A stretch of 64,000 bases of DNA from Nautilus pompilius. Taxonomy: Eukaryota; Mollusca; Cephalopoda; Nautilida; Nautilidae. Made by a program: the position numbers and the translations under genes. Numbering within the stretch: the first letter of the stretch is position 1; every line of letters begins with the position of its first letter. Location: contig JACATO010000968.1 of the NCBI GenBank assembly GCA_018389105.1, positions 1,576,501 to 1,640,500 on the forward strand, in the 5' to 3' direction. The notes below the pieces were generated by a model that was not told the DNA's origin, made no database searches, and was given only the letters and a program-made list of their open reading frames with translations. Below are positions 37,013 through 49,185 of the stretch, piece after piece.

Positions 37013-37019
37013 CAAACAG

Positions 37020-37067
37020 ATGGATCCAGGAATGGACCTGCTCCAAGAATCGAAAGGAATTAAATCA
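37020..37067 (+). CDS. Candidate first coding exon B of the membrane-protein gene
   Basis: Sixteen codons (MDPGMDLLQESKGIKS) start in a good context (AACAGATGGA) and end at AAATCA|GTAAGT, a strong phase-0 donor. Joining to the phase-0 exon at 45034 would give ...GIKS|KSKRQKFEQ.... Its length, phase and lack of a signal peptide match candidate exon C at 37906. The interpretation as alternative first exons is inference from splice phase, position and strand. Confidence 0.45.
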
Positions 37068-37905
37068 GTAAGTCTTTCGTCTTATCGATCCATTTATTCA
37101 TTAGCTTAGCCGGTCCACAGGTGTTTGAGAAGACTTGATGGATCTCTTAAATGCACAGAGAATTTTAATCAGTTTTTTTTTTGTTATTAAAATTTGAAGA
37201 TATTAGTGGACATAATTGTAAATTGGCTAAACAGTGTTCACAAGATATGGTGTTAAAAACTATTGTAATTTACTTTAGTCGTTACATGGAGGCAGAAAGG
37301 TGAGTGCGCTAGACCGAGCCGACCGGGATTCGAACTCCGGCCTTCAACCGAAGGGCGGATGATTAGACGTCGATGCAGCAGACCTAACTACGGAAAGGAA
37401 AGGCGCAGGGGGGGGGCTGCCATTACCTCCTGCGCGGAAAGGACCTACAAAAGCCCCTGTTTTTCAGACGTAAGAGGACAGCGGAAAGCTCGGAGGAAGC
37501 CGACGGTAGGGCGTATGTGCAGGATATGTATCAGTCGCTGCGGAAAACCGGCACTTAACGTTTCCAAAAGCTGATAAAGAATTGTGCTATCAGTGTTCTA
37601 TTAACAGTCAAGACTCACGATTAATATATGTACTACAAGCCGCTGGGTTCTGTCGGTGTAACAGTTGATGAAATCGATGACCGGTAACTGAGTCATCAAT
37701 CGAGACAACGCCCAGTTCGCATCACTTGTCGCGTTCGCGACGGGCAAACAAAGAGCAAGTAGCGGATCCGCTCACCGATCGTGTAGACAGGTACTGCGCG
37801 ATCTCCACCTGTCGGTTTTCCTACCCGTTCTTTTGTTCCTCCGAGAATGCCGCACGCCAGTGCTCTAGTTAATGAGGAATACCCGTGTGTACCTGAAATA
37901 TAATT
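37068..37905. other. Spacer between candidate exons B and C
   Basis: Contains a tRNA-like patch on the minus strand at about 37385-37310, with B-box GGAGTTCGAATCCCGGTCGG, likely SINE-derived. Nothing else recognised. Confidence 0.4.
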
Positions 37906-37953
37906 ATGGCTCAACAAAAGCGAGATTTATTTTCCATCGTCGCAGATGTACAG
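37906..37953 (+). CDS. Candidate first coding exon C of the membrane-protein gene
   Basis: Sixteen codons (MAQQKRDLFSIVADVQ) from ATTATGGCTC to GTACAG|GTGAGT, a strong donor in phase 0. Splicing to 45034 would give ...VADVQ|KSKRQKFEQ.... It resembles exon B in length and phase, and lies 7.1 kb upstream of the common exon. It supports a gene with alternative promoters or N-termini, but could also belong to an unrelated transcript. Confidence 0.45.
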
Positions 37954-38464
37954 GTGAGTCACATTAATTTTTGTTATTCAGGTTTGCACTAAACGAAGTC
38001 AGCATTTACTTAAGACTTTTGGATTTAGTGTAAAATCGAATTCGCAAATGTATCGTTACATCTGTGTACGATTATCGCAATGGTGTCTATAAATGCAAAT
38101 CGTTTTAGTAGTAGATTGTGTTCAGAAACGAAGAATGCCGTCGAGATGGCCAGTGCCAGCCTGTGTCAGTACCTACCATGTAAATCAGGTTTACCGGTAA
38201 AGGCCAACGAGCTCCACTCACTGATTGTCTGTGTCTATTTTAGACAATACGGGATTTCTCTATAGTGCCCGCCCACTGTCAGTCGGATCGCATTCAACGA
38301 GTGAATGTAGAAATCGGCTTTCAGCGAGAACCAGAACCATAAATTCAATATAATAAATCGTGGCCAAAATCACGTGCCTTGGAATATTTCAAATAAGCTT
38401 TAAAATATTTCATTATTGAAAAGTGTTGGGCATATACTTTCTGAATTGTTTCTAGGCTTCTCTC

Positions 38465-38660
38465 GTTTATCGTATGCCGAAAGATGTAAAATATCAGATT
38501 TATCCAGTCGAGATTTTAGATCAATGTTAATTAGTTTCTAAAGTAACTAAAGGGTTTGAACACCTGATTGGCAACAAAGTTCTTCGCCTCTACAATCAAC
38601 AATACTGCAGGGTCATAATTCTAGATTGTCTGGGGGCAGTGATTCTCAAATTTACCCCTG
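38465..38660 (+). mobile_element. Fragment of a LINE reverse transcriptase 3' region
   Basis: The plus strand at about 38461-38538 reads SRLSYAERCKISDLSSRDFR then SMLISF. This fits the YxxRLRxLxLxSLxxRRLRxDLIxxYK block near the C-terminus of CR1/L2/Jockey-type LINEs. Frame is lost after about 80 bases. A second LINE tail lies at 30.4 kb. Confidence 0.5.
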
Positions 38661-41555
38661 ATTGAGAGTCAAGGGCATCTTCTTGGCTTAACAATGGAAA
38701 GTCGATTTTTATCAGTCGATTGTAAATGAATAATATAAACCATACACGAGAAGAATGTCCTAGTATTTAAAGTTTCGGGTAATATAAACACGTGGTAAAC
38801 AGCACTGCTGACTGAATACAAGGATAATAAGGAGATGGGAGCATAGGGGTCGTGAATAATGGTAAAATGATAAGTTATTACGAAACAAGTAACAAAATTA
38901 TACTGAAAAGAGATACCCGGGCTAGTTGTTAGAGGAGCAGTAGTTTTTAATTAAACGTAGAGATGAGCTGATTGGACGCCATTACAGAAATTCTATTTCA
39001 TAAGCGTTTTACCTGGACACGCTTCACATAATTGGTGTCATATGAAAGCACACGGCGTCGATATTATATCTTACCTGTATGTTTAATTAAAATTACTAGT
39101 GCTGTGGCAACTAACCGCTGTAGCAACTAGCTCCGGTCTCGGGAAGGCTTGTATAAGCCATTACGGCTTCCTGTCACAGTTAAGTAATTCAACTGAGCTA
39201 AATAGGAGGGTTGACAGAATTACATATGAAATTAAAAGCAAGCAAGATTTTCCATAATGAATGGGAAAGGATGTCAACTGCGCACGCGCACGTTCAGTTG
39301 TTTGACCTTGAGCGCGGTGTCACTGGTCCGGCTCGGTCGGTGCGAAGTAGCAGGAAGCCAATGCGGCTTAGACAAGGAGTCTGCCTTCCTCCACACACCG
39401 ACATCAGCACTGAAGCAAAACTCTCTCGCGAACACAAACGGAAACTCGCCCCCCCCACCAGTCAAAATCAAAGGCACAAGGGATACATAACTATCAGCGG
39501 ACAAGCAAAGTGGATATTTCTTCAGGGACTGGGCTTGTCGAGGAGTAACGTGAACACCAGCGGCCGTCGTCGGTATTAACAGTTCGAAGCCCGCAGCCAT
39601 AGGTGCCCTTGGCGGGTACGATTTGGTTTCAAGGTTAAAATATAAGCAGACCAAAGTAATCCAGGGTTAGTTCTTCGATTCGGCGCCCTCCTGTTACAAT
39701 TTGGCACCGAAATACCTTGTACAAGTAATTTACACATAACACCAAAAGATTTTGTGGTAACATAACCGGAATTTCGAATTTAGACATTAAAAAGAAAAAA
39801 ATTAGACACGTTCTGTTTGGACCGACAGGTGGCGTCCACGTTGTTGCAGTTGCAACAGGTCATATCTTGTATCAGTACTCTAAGACAATGGATAAGATCA
39901 CATGCACTTGTTTTGACCACAGACAAATTCAACTCGGCCAAGGGATACAGATGTGTAATGTGTCGGAATAGACACCAGCGTAAATACAGAGGAACGGTGT
40001 AAGGATCTAGAACATAGATCTCGGATTGTATTTTTAAGAAAATGACAAAGAAACATCAGGCCAGAGAGAATAATGTCGTGTGATGTAAACGTTACCAGTA
40101 GCATGATCTTTGACCGGACTTCAGGATATCAAGAAAATATGAGAGTTTTCCAGTAAAAATAGGAACTTGATGCTGCAACATTTCCTCCGTCTAACTCAGT
40201 GTCCTTCATCTGCAAGGCAGATAGACTTTTAAAGCCAAATAAATTAAAAACTTGTCTAATCTACTGGTGGCACCGCGTCAGCCGAAGTAGGGACTATCAG
40301 AATTCTGTTAGGTGCTAGACTCTGCCTCGCTCGTAGCGAGACCGTACTTAACACCTGTAGCCATGAGAGCGACAGGTAATGCGTCCATATGACGTGTTAG
40401 AATTGCTGAACTGTGGTTTTCGGTTATCCACTGACTTCTACAGTCCTTACACCACGAATAACGCGTATTTCACTTTGACTGGCAGCACCTTTTGCGATTT
40501 ACCAAAATGTATTTTCATGGCAACTATCCAGCTACGCGTTGTACATTCATGCAGGACTCTATTCATCTTGGATTTCTCCAGCTCGTATTGCTATCACCAA
40601 GAAGCGTAGACCGTTAGCTAGGGATGTAAGGGCTCGTTAAGATAATGTTGCAATTCTTATACCTGATGGGCAGATTTACAGCCACAAATATGTACTTCAC
40701 TATGCCTAAAGAGGCTTATGTTGGTTGTACCGACAGAGGAATGGATGGATACCTGACTGGCGGAAAAGGTAATAACGCAGCAACAATTTATCCTATTTTG
40801 GTAGTTAAAATAGGCGAAGTCTACACGCATCTGGACAAAACTGGGGTATGTACCGAAATAAGTCGAGCAAAGTGTATGATCTGTGGACCGAACGCGATGA
40901 TAGACGTAAAACTGGTACCGTCAGTTTCGGGATACTGCTGTCTCTCTTACGTTTACTGGGACATATTCGCAATCCAGACAACCACCAGTTTTATCCCTGA
41001 TGGCATTTTTATTTCTTAGAAAAACCTCTAATCCTTTTGATAAGTAATTAGAAAATTCCTTAGTTGGGGATGAATTAATTCTGTATGTTAACGGGTCTAA
41101 TTCGCAGATAGTGTTTATTTTTTTTCTTAACGCATTATCCGGCAAGAATGGTCACGGGTTGTCTTTTTGTTTGGCGTCCGACACCCTTATTAAAGCGGTG
41201 TTTTCGGTAATCGCGACAGAGTCAGGCCCATCATCTCCTCCGGCCTCCACGTGGTCAGGGCCTCAGCAAGAGATATGCACGGGACCGGCTCCGCAACTAT
41301 AACAGCGTCCAAATATGCGATGATCGCATAATAGACAGAAACATTTCTACGCCTTTATTCCTCGACCTCTTACGTGGTTCGCCAGGCGTAACCGTAGCTA
41401 TAACAACCGACGTGTTATTCCGATCAGTCGGGAGTTGGTTCTGTACACGTTTGACTTTAGTTTCCACCAGAGATAAAAGCAAATCTGGGAATACGAGAAC
41501 TAAAAGCCTTTATTTACTGTTCACCCCCCCAGACATACGTAATTCTTCATAGACA
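38661..41555. other. Gene-poor stretch with unassigned open frames
   Basis: Includes a 124-codon plus frame at 40645-41019 (starts MLQFLYLMGRFTATNMYFTM) and overlapping 122/126-codon frames on opposite strands at 39.2-39.65 kb. None has a recognised domain or clear exon borders. I cannot decide between chance and decayed mobile-element sequence. Confidence 0.35.
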
Positions 41556-41559
41556 CGTG

Positions 41560-41930
41560 CAAGAGTTGCCCATGTTTCATGCAGTACACCTCCATCCCGC
41601 CAGGTGGTGATCCATGATAATGTTAAATAGGTGTATAACGTATCGTTCAGAATCTACGGTATCTGTGAAAGACGTGGGTTCCACAACGCGAGAACTTGGC
41701 ACCACGCACCAGTCGTCTCTGCATCGGGGTAGGGGACTTGGAAGCGCGTGGGCGGCCTCTCCCAAGGACCGCGGTGGTTACTGATTGAATTAAAACAGCA
41801 ACCAAACTGGAAGCAGGCCTCATCGGACGTGAAATGCAGATTCAGGAATCCACCTGCAACGTCATTGCGCAACCAATCGCCACAGTACCACGTACGTGTA
41901 TCTGCCGGCTTCAGTCCCTGCGCAACCCTA
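41560..41930 (-). mobile_element. Decayed DDE transposase fragment (Tc/mariner superfamily)
   Basis: On the minus strand at about 41875-41765 a frame reads MRNDVAGGFLNLHFTSDEAC then FQFGCCFNSISNHRGPW. This resembles the (F)SDEAxFxLxGxVNxxNxRxW block around the first catalytic aspartate of DDE transposases common in arthropods and other invertebrates. A shifted frame (41700-41580) reads EPTSFTDTVDSERYVIHLFN, matching the PxFFxxTVTGxRYLxxL block after it. It is frameshifted and lacks the final Glu region, so it is a fossil. Confidence 0.6.
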
Positions 41931-43960
41931 CTCTAGGGTGCCCCTGTAAGCTTCCTTATAGTGGAACCTCGGAAACTCCGGACTGTCTGCGATGACCCTG
42001 TCTGTGGATATCGACTGCAGATTCTTCACTCTGCGCAGTTGTAACACAAGCTGACACCTACCCACTGTTTCACGACCAATTTATGCCTGCCTCTCTCTCT
42101 TTCTTTGGCAATTTTACACCAGGATATCTGTCCATAAACCTTTCAGTACAGGTCTTAGAAGACCTACTTTCAGTGTGTTCTTCAGAATCACTTACAGACA
42201 TAAAATCAAATACGAAGCTATCTCCGTTACACGCGCGTCCTCCTACTCCAGCGGTGGGAAGAGGGTTACTTCTACGTGGCCTGCCCCCCACTTACTTGCT
42301 GGCCACTTCACTAATTGCAAAATAAAAGAAAACTTAACTTTCCATCCAAGAAGAGCACAGACTTCGAATGCGTCATAGTTGTGCATACGGATATATGGCG
42401 TCCATCTGTCTGAGTTCATTGCTTTGCTCCTCTCCTTCAGAAGAACTAAAAACGCAAAATGATGGTCTGCGACGTAATGATAAGAAGATATTGAATTATT
42501 TCTTATTTCCATTTAATACTCTGATTAATAATGTTAACTTTGAAGTCGAATCATAAATAGTAAAATATATGTTAAAACTATTGCGGACTTCACATTTCTT
42601 TTAACCCTCTGCATAACACCTTGCATCCATTGGGTTCCAAATCTGTATTGCTCAGCACAGGTGAGTGAGCCATACGGTCGGGGTGACACAGTACCTTCCT
42701 CGTTAACCCTTTATAACGAAAAATCTGCATCGCTCCACCTTCCGCTAGCACAGAGAGTTCAACAGAAATCTGTCTTTAAGCTTGGGTCGCATCAAACATT
42801 GGCGGAGATTTAGAAAGAGAAAAAACTTTCTGCGAACTCGGCGAGGTTATAATTTGACCGATCTTTCCAGTACGTCGTCTTGAAATGGCAACGCCCATCT
42901 GCAACTGGCGTTTGCACTACAGAAGTAAGATGGTTAATACCACTGTTGACGGTTGGCTTCGACAGAGGCTGAAATGGTATACGATATATATTTAATTTTT
43001 TTTTTTTGCTTAAGTTTGTTTTTAGTTGTTATTCACTTTTTGCTTTAAAATTATTTGTTTTCTTATATGAGGCTCATCAATGAATAACGGAATAATATAT
43101 CACGATCATCGCTAGGATAGATAGCCATGTATAATTAAAACGCACGGTGGTTCAGTGTAGCTGGTACGACATTATTGATTACCGGTTAATAGACAAATTC
43201 TCCGAGAACAAGAGGGCAGGAAAGATGCGCAGAAGGTAGGAAATCGATACTTAAACAATACACCTTGCCCAAGTCGGTTTTAGGAGATTAACACAAATTT
43301 ATATTCAGTAGGACGGGCAGTCAGGCGACAGAGCCTTTAAATATTAATGGCTTTTGGACAAAAAGATCCATGTGCTCCATGTGAAAAGGAAATTATCCGG
43401 CTGAGTTAGAAACATGTGCAGTGCGGGATGGCATGAATAAGTAACCCCAAAACTGCGACATTGAAGTTTAGTTTGCACCAGGAGGCAGTTACTGGCCACT
43501 ATGGCTCAGCTAAAGCCATAGAGATTAGCATCCTTGACTTGGAAATTAAGCCCCGCCCACTCTCCCGGTAGCCTGGTCTCTGTCGGTAGTCGGGCCCATG
43601 CCGTGTCGCGTTTTATAATGTCTCGGACGACGCTCATTTGAACCGAGGAGATTTTATACTTTTCAATGCTTCTTCCACTACACTACAAGATAATTTAAAA
43701 AAGGGGGGTTAGATGTCGTTTACTACCATATGAACATGAGAACATATACTGGAGCTCAGCGATTGTTTTCTCAAAAGCCACGTAAGTCCCACCCATCATT
43801 GCTGGTCGTGAGATCGCAGCTTAGTCAGAAATTAATTCTTTTACAGTTGAATTTTGAGCTCGGAATCCTTGGAAATGTCCAAACGATCAACGCTAAGTCA
43901 TGTGATACTGAAGAAAAGGCAACTTTACTTTGTCAGAATAGCTGAGGAGAGACGTAGCAT
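41931..43960. other. Non-coding stretch, nothing recognised
   Basis: Short frames only; T run near 42990-43008. No RNA gene, exon or element recognised. Confidence 0.4.
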
Positions 43961-44119
43961 TCAGTACAGTAAAACGTGCTATCGGCTCAAACAAAACTCT
44001 TAAAAATTCGGTGGTGAAAATGAAATATGGCTTCTACACGGACTGAATGGAAAGAGCATAGTAAAAATAGCCCCCAGTCTTAGTTTCTCTGCTATGCAAA
44101 TAAAGGCAGTCGTAGAATG

Positions 44120-44510
44120 TGACAACAATGTCAGAGGACATCTCTGGCTAAACCGCCGAGTCCTGGCGGGGGCATCTACTCAGCTCTAACGAACCCAGAT
44201 TTCGGCAATCGACACCCGAAAACTGTACTTGGATTTAGACATCTAACAACCGATCCCAGTATCTTCAGCCCATGCGTGGTAAAGTATGGGGGTGGGAGTG
44301 TCATGGTATGGGTTGCAATCTTTAAGCCAAATTGGTGTTTGTCAAAAGGCCTGTCAATTTTGCCGCGGTAATCATCATATTAAAGACACATCTTTTATCA
44401 TTATACCAACAAGGCATGCTGAGGTTCATGTCCATATTCTTTAGGAGAACGGCACACGTCTCGAGCGACTGAAGAGGAATCGAGACATTTCCTGAGCACC
44501 CGGAAGTTTT
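44120..44510 (+). mobile_element. Decayed Tc1-like transposase fragment
   Basis: Plus-strand frame at about 44277-44330 reads KYGGGSVMVWVAIFKPN, the signature VKxGGGSxMVWGC block in the middle of Tc1-type transposases. Upstream bases (44190-44270) plausibly hold the preceding region. Downstream, the frame passes through stops at once. No terminal repeats found, so ends are approximate. Confidence 0.6.
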
Positions 44511-45033
44511 GGCTTGAAGCTGATCAAGCACCTGGGAGCATCGGGATTGCCATCTGAGAGCAGCGCCCCACAAAAGGATGAAATTAAAAAGAAGTCCTCC
44601 CTTAGGGGTATGGGTGACCTTGACATGACCGCGATACAAAATCTCCTGGATCCAATATCATGCGGGTTAGAGATTCTTCGGGCAGCAAAAGGTGCGCATA
44701 AGTAATTTCACTCTACTCGTCTATTTCCTGTTTTCTCCCCTCCCCACAGTAATAGGGGGTTTCAGAATTATTATGACAGTGCAGGTTAACGAACTGTTCC
44801 ATGCTTTTCGTAGCACCGACACCGCACGAAAATCTGTCTCTGATTAAGCTTTAATGACTCGCAGCGAGGCCATGTTTACTCGGTGTCGACACGACATTTA
44901 ATATTGGCCTTTTTGCGGTGGTTAGTAAGGATGAGATTTTGTTCACTGCTATGCTTCCCCTTTACCGGTATTTCGCCACACAATCCCCTTCTCGTCTCGA
45001 TCCCTTTATATTTTCTACCTGCCCATGTTTCAG
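44511..45033. other. Upstream of the transmembrane exon
   Basis: Probably intron if the alternative-first-exon model holds. A pyrimidine-rich tract (CCCTTTATATTTTCTACCTG) precedes the acceptor CCATGTTTCAG at 45023-45033. Confidence 0.4.
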
Positions 45034-45310
45034 AAATCGAAAAGGCAGAAGTTCGAGCAGGAGTTTGTCAACCCGTCGTTCGACATCGGCGAGGAGCTGT
45101 CGTCCAACGACAATGTGACCGACATCGTGGACCAGATCATCAGAAAACCGGGCGAGGTGGAACTGCACCCGTACGGCCGGGGCAACATGTACGCGAACGC
45201 CTTCAAGGGCAAGAAGGTCAAGGTGGAATTAGACGGGGAGAAGTTCATGTTCTGGCTGGTTTTCGGTATGATGGTAGTGGGCGCGGCCGCCGGCATCGTC
45301 ATACTGGCAG
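45034..45310 (+). CDS. Coding exon of an unidentified single-pass membrane protein
   Basis: This 277-nt exon begins after TGTTTCAG (phase 0) and ends at CTGGCAG|GTGAGT (phase 1). It encodes 92 codons: KSKRQKFEQEFVNPSFDIGE, an acidic middle with NDNVTDIVDQIIRKPGE, a basic KGKKVKVELDGEKF, then one hydrophobic segment FWLVFGMMVVGAAAGIVIL. The positive charges before the segment and the absence of a signal peptide suggest a type II protein with a cytosolic N-terminus. Codon use is GC-rich and regular, unlike its surroundings. The reading frame also has an ATG (45025) just before the acceptor, so an unspliced start is possible. I do not recognise the family, and no 3' exon was found in the window. 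Confidence 0.7.
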
Positions 45311-46265
45311 GTGAGTTTCCGACCTCTTATTAGAATAATCAAGTCGGATTTAGGTGTGGGCGCTTGCATCGATATGATCCCGTTCCCAGGTCGTTGAGGA
45401 GGAAGCTCTCCAGCGAGGATGGTCAGATCGCGAGAGGCCGCTGCCGCGAATAATGAAAACGTTTCGCCCGGGGCCCCTAAGCTAACCCTTTTAAAGGCCC
45501 CCCCAATACCTCAAAATGCTACAAATACTAATTTAATACGACTGACGACTTATTTTCTGCTCGAGTTTCCCTTCATATTCACATTCGGTTTACCACCCGA
45601 ACCATTCGGTCATTTCCGTTGTTTTACGCCACATTACGTAAAAAAAAAACAAAAAATATATTTTATACATGGCGTCTTTTGTCCTAAGTAGGAGCCAGGA
45701 AAATGTCTCTTTTAATTAAAAAGGAATACTTATAACAGAAAATATGGCTATTGCGAAGAAAACCGTATTTACCCGTGGTGCGTTGGATAGCTGTAGCTTA
45801 TCTCCCGACGTGGAGCCTGCTGAGCGAGATTGGTGTCAGATTAGCTAAGCGAAATAGCGACCAACGTTCGCCAACACTACATCAGTCTCCAGATCAACTA
45901 AATCGGCTCGCGAGGAGATCCTGGCAATCGATGACAGCTAATTAGGGCCGAATCAATGATTATTTATAGGATCAGTGGAGGCTCGAGCAGCACTCATCAC
46001 CGCCAATGGCCGGTACTTAACCCGTACAGTCGTCTGTAACAGAGATGGCTCTTGTCTCACCATCCACATTCTCCCCCCCCCCACCCACCCATGTTCCAGG
46101 CATACGCAACATAACTGGATCATCCACCGGGAGGAAACCCGCGCAATCGGCCGGTGAAACCATGCCAACCAAACAATGAGAAACAAGAGCCAGGGCCTAT
46201 TAACTGATGGGCAAGCTGAAAGAAACCTAGTCCTGCTATTCTGTTGCCTTACTAACATCATTCTT
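45311..46265. other. Downstream of the membrane exon; compositional boundary
   Basis: No convincing continuation exon (phase 1 acceptor) was found. A GGATCAGTGGAGGCTCGAGC stretch after an AG at about 45969 gives a 60-codon frame, but without recognisable content. Around 46.2-46.3 kb base composition becomes visibly AT-richer for the rest of the window. Confidence 0.4.
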
Positions 46266-49185
46266 AAGGATGCGACTACATCTGTAGATGCGCCACAGCC
46301 TGCATCTTTCTAGAAATATTGAGAGGCAGGATAATCTGAAACCAATGTTTGTTAAAGTAATAGTGAGGCCTCTGTTCTGTGTGTATTTTCTAAAATAATT
46401 GGCACTGAAACATAAGCATATTCAATCTTATTTAGAAAATGATAGTTTTTTTGAGCAACTATAGTCAAGCATTGATGTGTTAGCATCTAAGTAATTTAAA
46501 CTTCCTGTGTATACTTTGCCTAGTCCTTCCACTGGACTTGAGAGGTGGGTGTGAAATGCAAAAAAAGCTTCAACTGACTGAAAAGTAGGAACTGTAGGGT
46601 GATTTCTTCACATGATGTGTTTGCAATTGCTATAGAAAAGGAAAAAAAAAAACACAAATAAGATTGAGTTTACAGAAGAAACTAATATAAACAGTTGTCA
46701 GTTCTGAAAAATGTGTCACAGGTATTTATGGAAGTACTGTCTAACTTTTATGTACGTAGCTGTCGGAATTGTTAAACTGATTAATTTTTTAAAAAAAAAC
46801 GAAAGAATGCTAAAGCCAAAAAATGGACACACTATTCCATTATTCCAACACTGTCAGCCTCTTTATACATCAATGCAGTATTTTCTCTAAGTTTTAATAA
46901 TACCTCACACTAAATGTGAAGATGGTTTTAACCAGTTGAATGCTGAAACAGTTAAGGACAAGTTTGGAAATTCCCAGATGAGGATGTTACTTTTCTGTTC
47001 TTACATACTTGATATATTGTGTACAATGTTTTATTTCTTCATTCTTTCAAAAAATCCTTTACAAAATGGCCACTGCTTCTCTCTTGCTCTTATTTTTTTT
47101 TCAGAGATGAGCAAAATTGAATCAAAGAATGGAATCGGAAAGAATCAAACAATTTCTTGAGTTAACAGATAGATTTTTGCTGAGAGACAGTAAGAAACAA
47201 TAATAGCCCTGTCCAGACATTGTTTTAAACCAGACAGTCACTGCTAGCCAGTATTTGATGAATCAAAACCACCACCACATCTGGAGAGAGGTAAACAGTC
47301 TCTGGATCAGTTATCTTATAAAAACAAACAAAACCTAGATGTCAAGAGACTTAGTTGGATGAAGTTTGTATCTTATGTGGTTGCCATTATCGTTCATTAC
47401 TGAACACTTCTGAAGGGCAGTTACAACAATCAGTTACAAACTAGAAGTTATAAAAAAAAAGTGAATTATCTCCCTTGTGATTTTCTTTAACCATTTTGTC
47501 TACTGCAAGCATTTCTCCTTCCCTTTGTGGACTGAAAAATACCACCAAATTAGAATACAGACTATCATCAAACGACTCAAGTATTTTGCTTAACAACTGG
47601 ACCACAGAATAAGTGAAACATTTCTTAAAATTTTTATTGCCTTAGTATTAATCAAAGAAATCCTGAAATTTATTTATATAAATTTTATTAAGTTAAATAA
47701 ATAAATACATAGATAAACTAATTTAAAATCACAATAAAGTTTTTTTCTGAACAGACATTAGTCTAGGGGAGCACGGCCTAAGTATACAGAATGTCATTTA
47801 AAAAAAGAAAGAGACTACATTATCTAATGAACTTTGCATTAATGTACAGAAGGATAACTGACTGATATGGGGTATATATTTAGCGGTATATTATATATTT
47901 GAAGAATGAGTAATTTGTAGATGTTAAATATTAGTCTACACAACTGGACAAAATTATCTCCCCTCTTTTGTTTTAGTGACAAAAACAAACAAACATCTCA
48001 ACTTTGTACATATTTTCAAACTTTTATTTTTAAGTTACTTGCAGAATATTTATCCGTAAAAAATCAGCATGTACAGAGTTTTAAAAGCTTCCAGGTGAAA
48101 ACTAACTCAGTCTCCCATTGCCAAAGAGAGTTCTGAAGCGGGATAACGCACCAGGCACATGCGAGGTGCTAAAGCAGCGCCAAGGCAAACAAAGGTTCAG
48201 ACTTCTGTTGTAACTAAAAATAATGAAAAACTAAGTTTGGGTTAATTTTCAACTGCATTACACTGGGGACAATTGAGTCTGAACAACAATGGAGGTATGC
48301 GCAAATTATAGCAGATTAAAAAAAAAGGGGATGGGATGTGATGCAAATAAAAATCTGAAATATAAGAAAAACTAAGATGCAGAAATACAAATATACTCGT
48401 GACTTTAGGGATGCATTATTTGTCCAATTTGCTGAGGAAAGCTGTTGCGGAAGATTGTTTCATAATAAACCAGGATTCATTAAATTCCTTTGAGAGAGAA
48501 AATGCAAAAACAAACATTTATTTATTTATCCACATTTTAATAACCATCCCCAATCTACTTTAGCTTGCGAATGACCTCGCCCAACCAGTAAGTTGTTCTA
48601 TTAACAGGTGTGTAGAGCCTGCTGGCATAAAAGAAAACACTATTTTTTGTTGTTGTTTCACTTGATATAGATGAAACCGTTACAAGCAGAATGTTAATGA
48701 TGTTAAATAAAGCAACTTTTTCCGCAAGTTTTTATTTTTCTTCATATACAGTAGGCGTTGTATAAAAATTTAAAAGATCTTTATTACTGGGGACATTCAG
48801 ATGAATCCTGGCAGAAATAACTCTGCCGTCTGCCAGGGTTTTGATCATTCTAGTTCAGATGGGTTGTCTAGCACATCAGACCCTTCCATACAGTCCAAGC
48901 CTTTTATGATTTGGTTAGTAAGACAGGTTACATATGCAACTCAGCCTAAGCACAGAGTCATTAGGACTTAACGAACTCCTCATCAGAAAACAAAACCCAA
49001 AACTTTGCAAAGGACGACAAAAGTTTTTCATTTCATCTGAAACTTCCTCACAGTAAAATGAGAGAGAGAAAAAATTCTAAGAGGTGGCGCCTACCAGTGA
49101 AACATGTTAAAAAGAATCTGTTTAATATCACAGTAAGATGTTTGGCTGTAATTCACAGAGAGACATGTAACCATACAGCCTCTCG
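46266..49185. other. AT-rich stretch, includes likely archease 3' UTR
   Basis: No exon recognised. Reading on the minus strand from the archease stop codon at 49186, AATAAA-type signals occur at about 48736-48731 and in the TTTATTTATTTATC run near 48520, so the 3' UTR may extend 450-670 bases. The remainder (46.3-48.4 kb) is featureless AT-rich DNA. Confidence 0.45.

Noticed and set aside
37310-37385. tRNA gene on the minus strand
   Set aside because: A good T-arm/B-box exists, but I could not form a complete cloverleaf. More likely a SINE remnant.
40645-41019. 124-codon plus-strand gene
   Set aside because: No homology that I recognise, no matching splice or promoter signals, and its length is plausible by chance in this composition.
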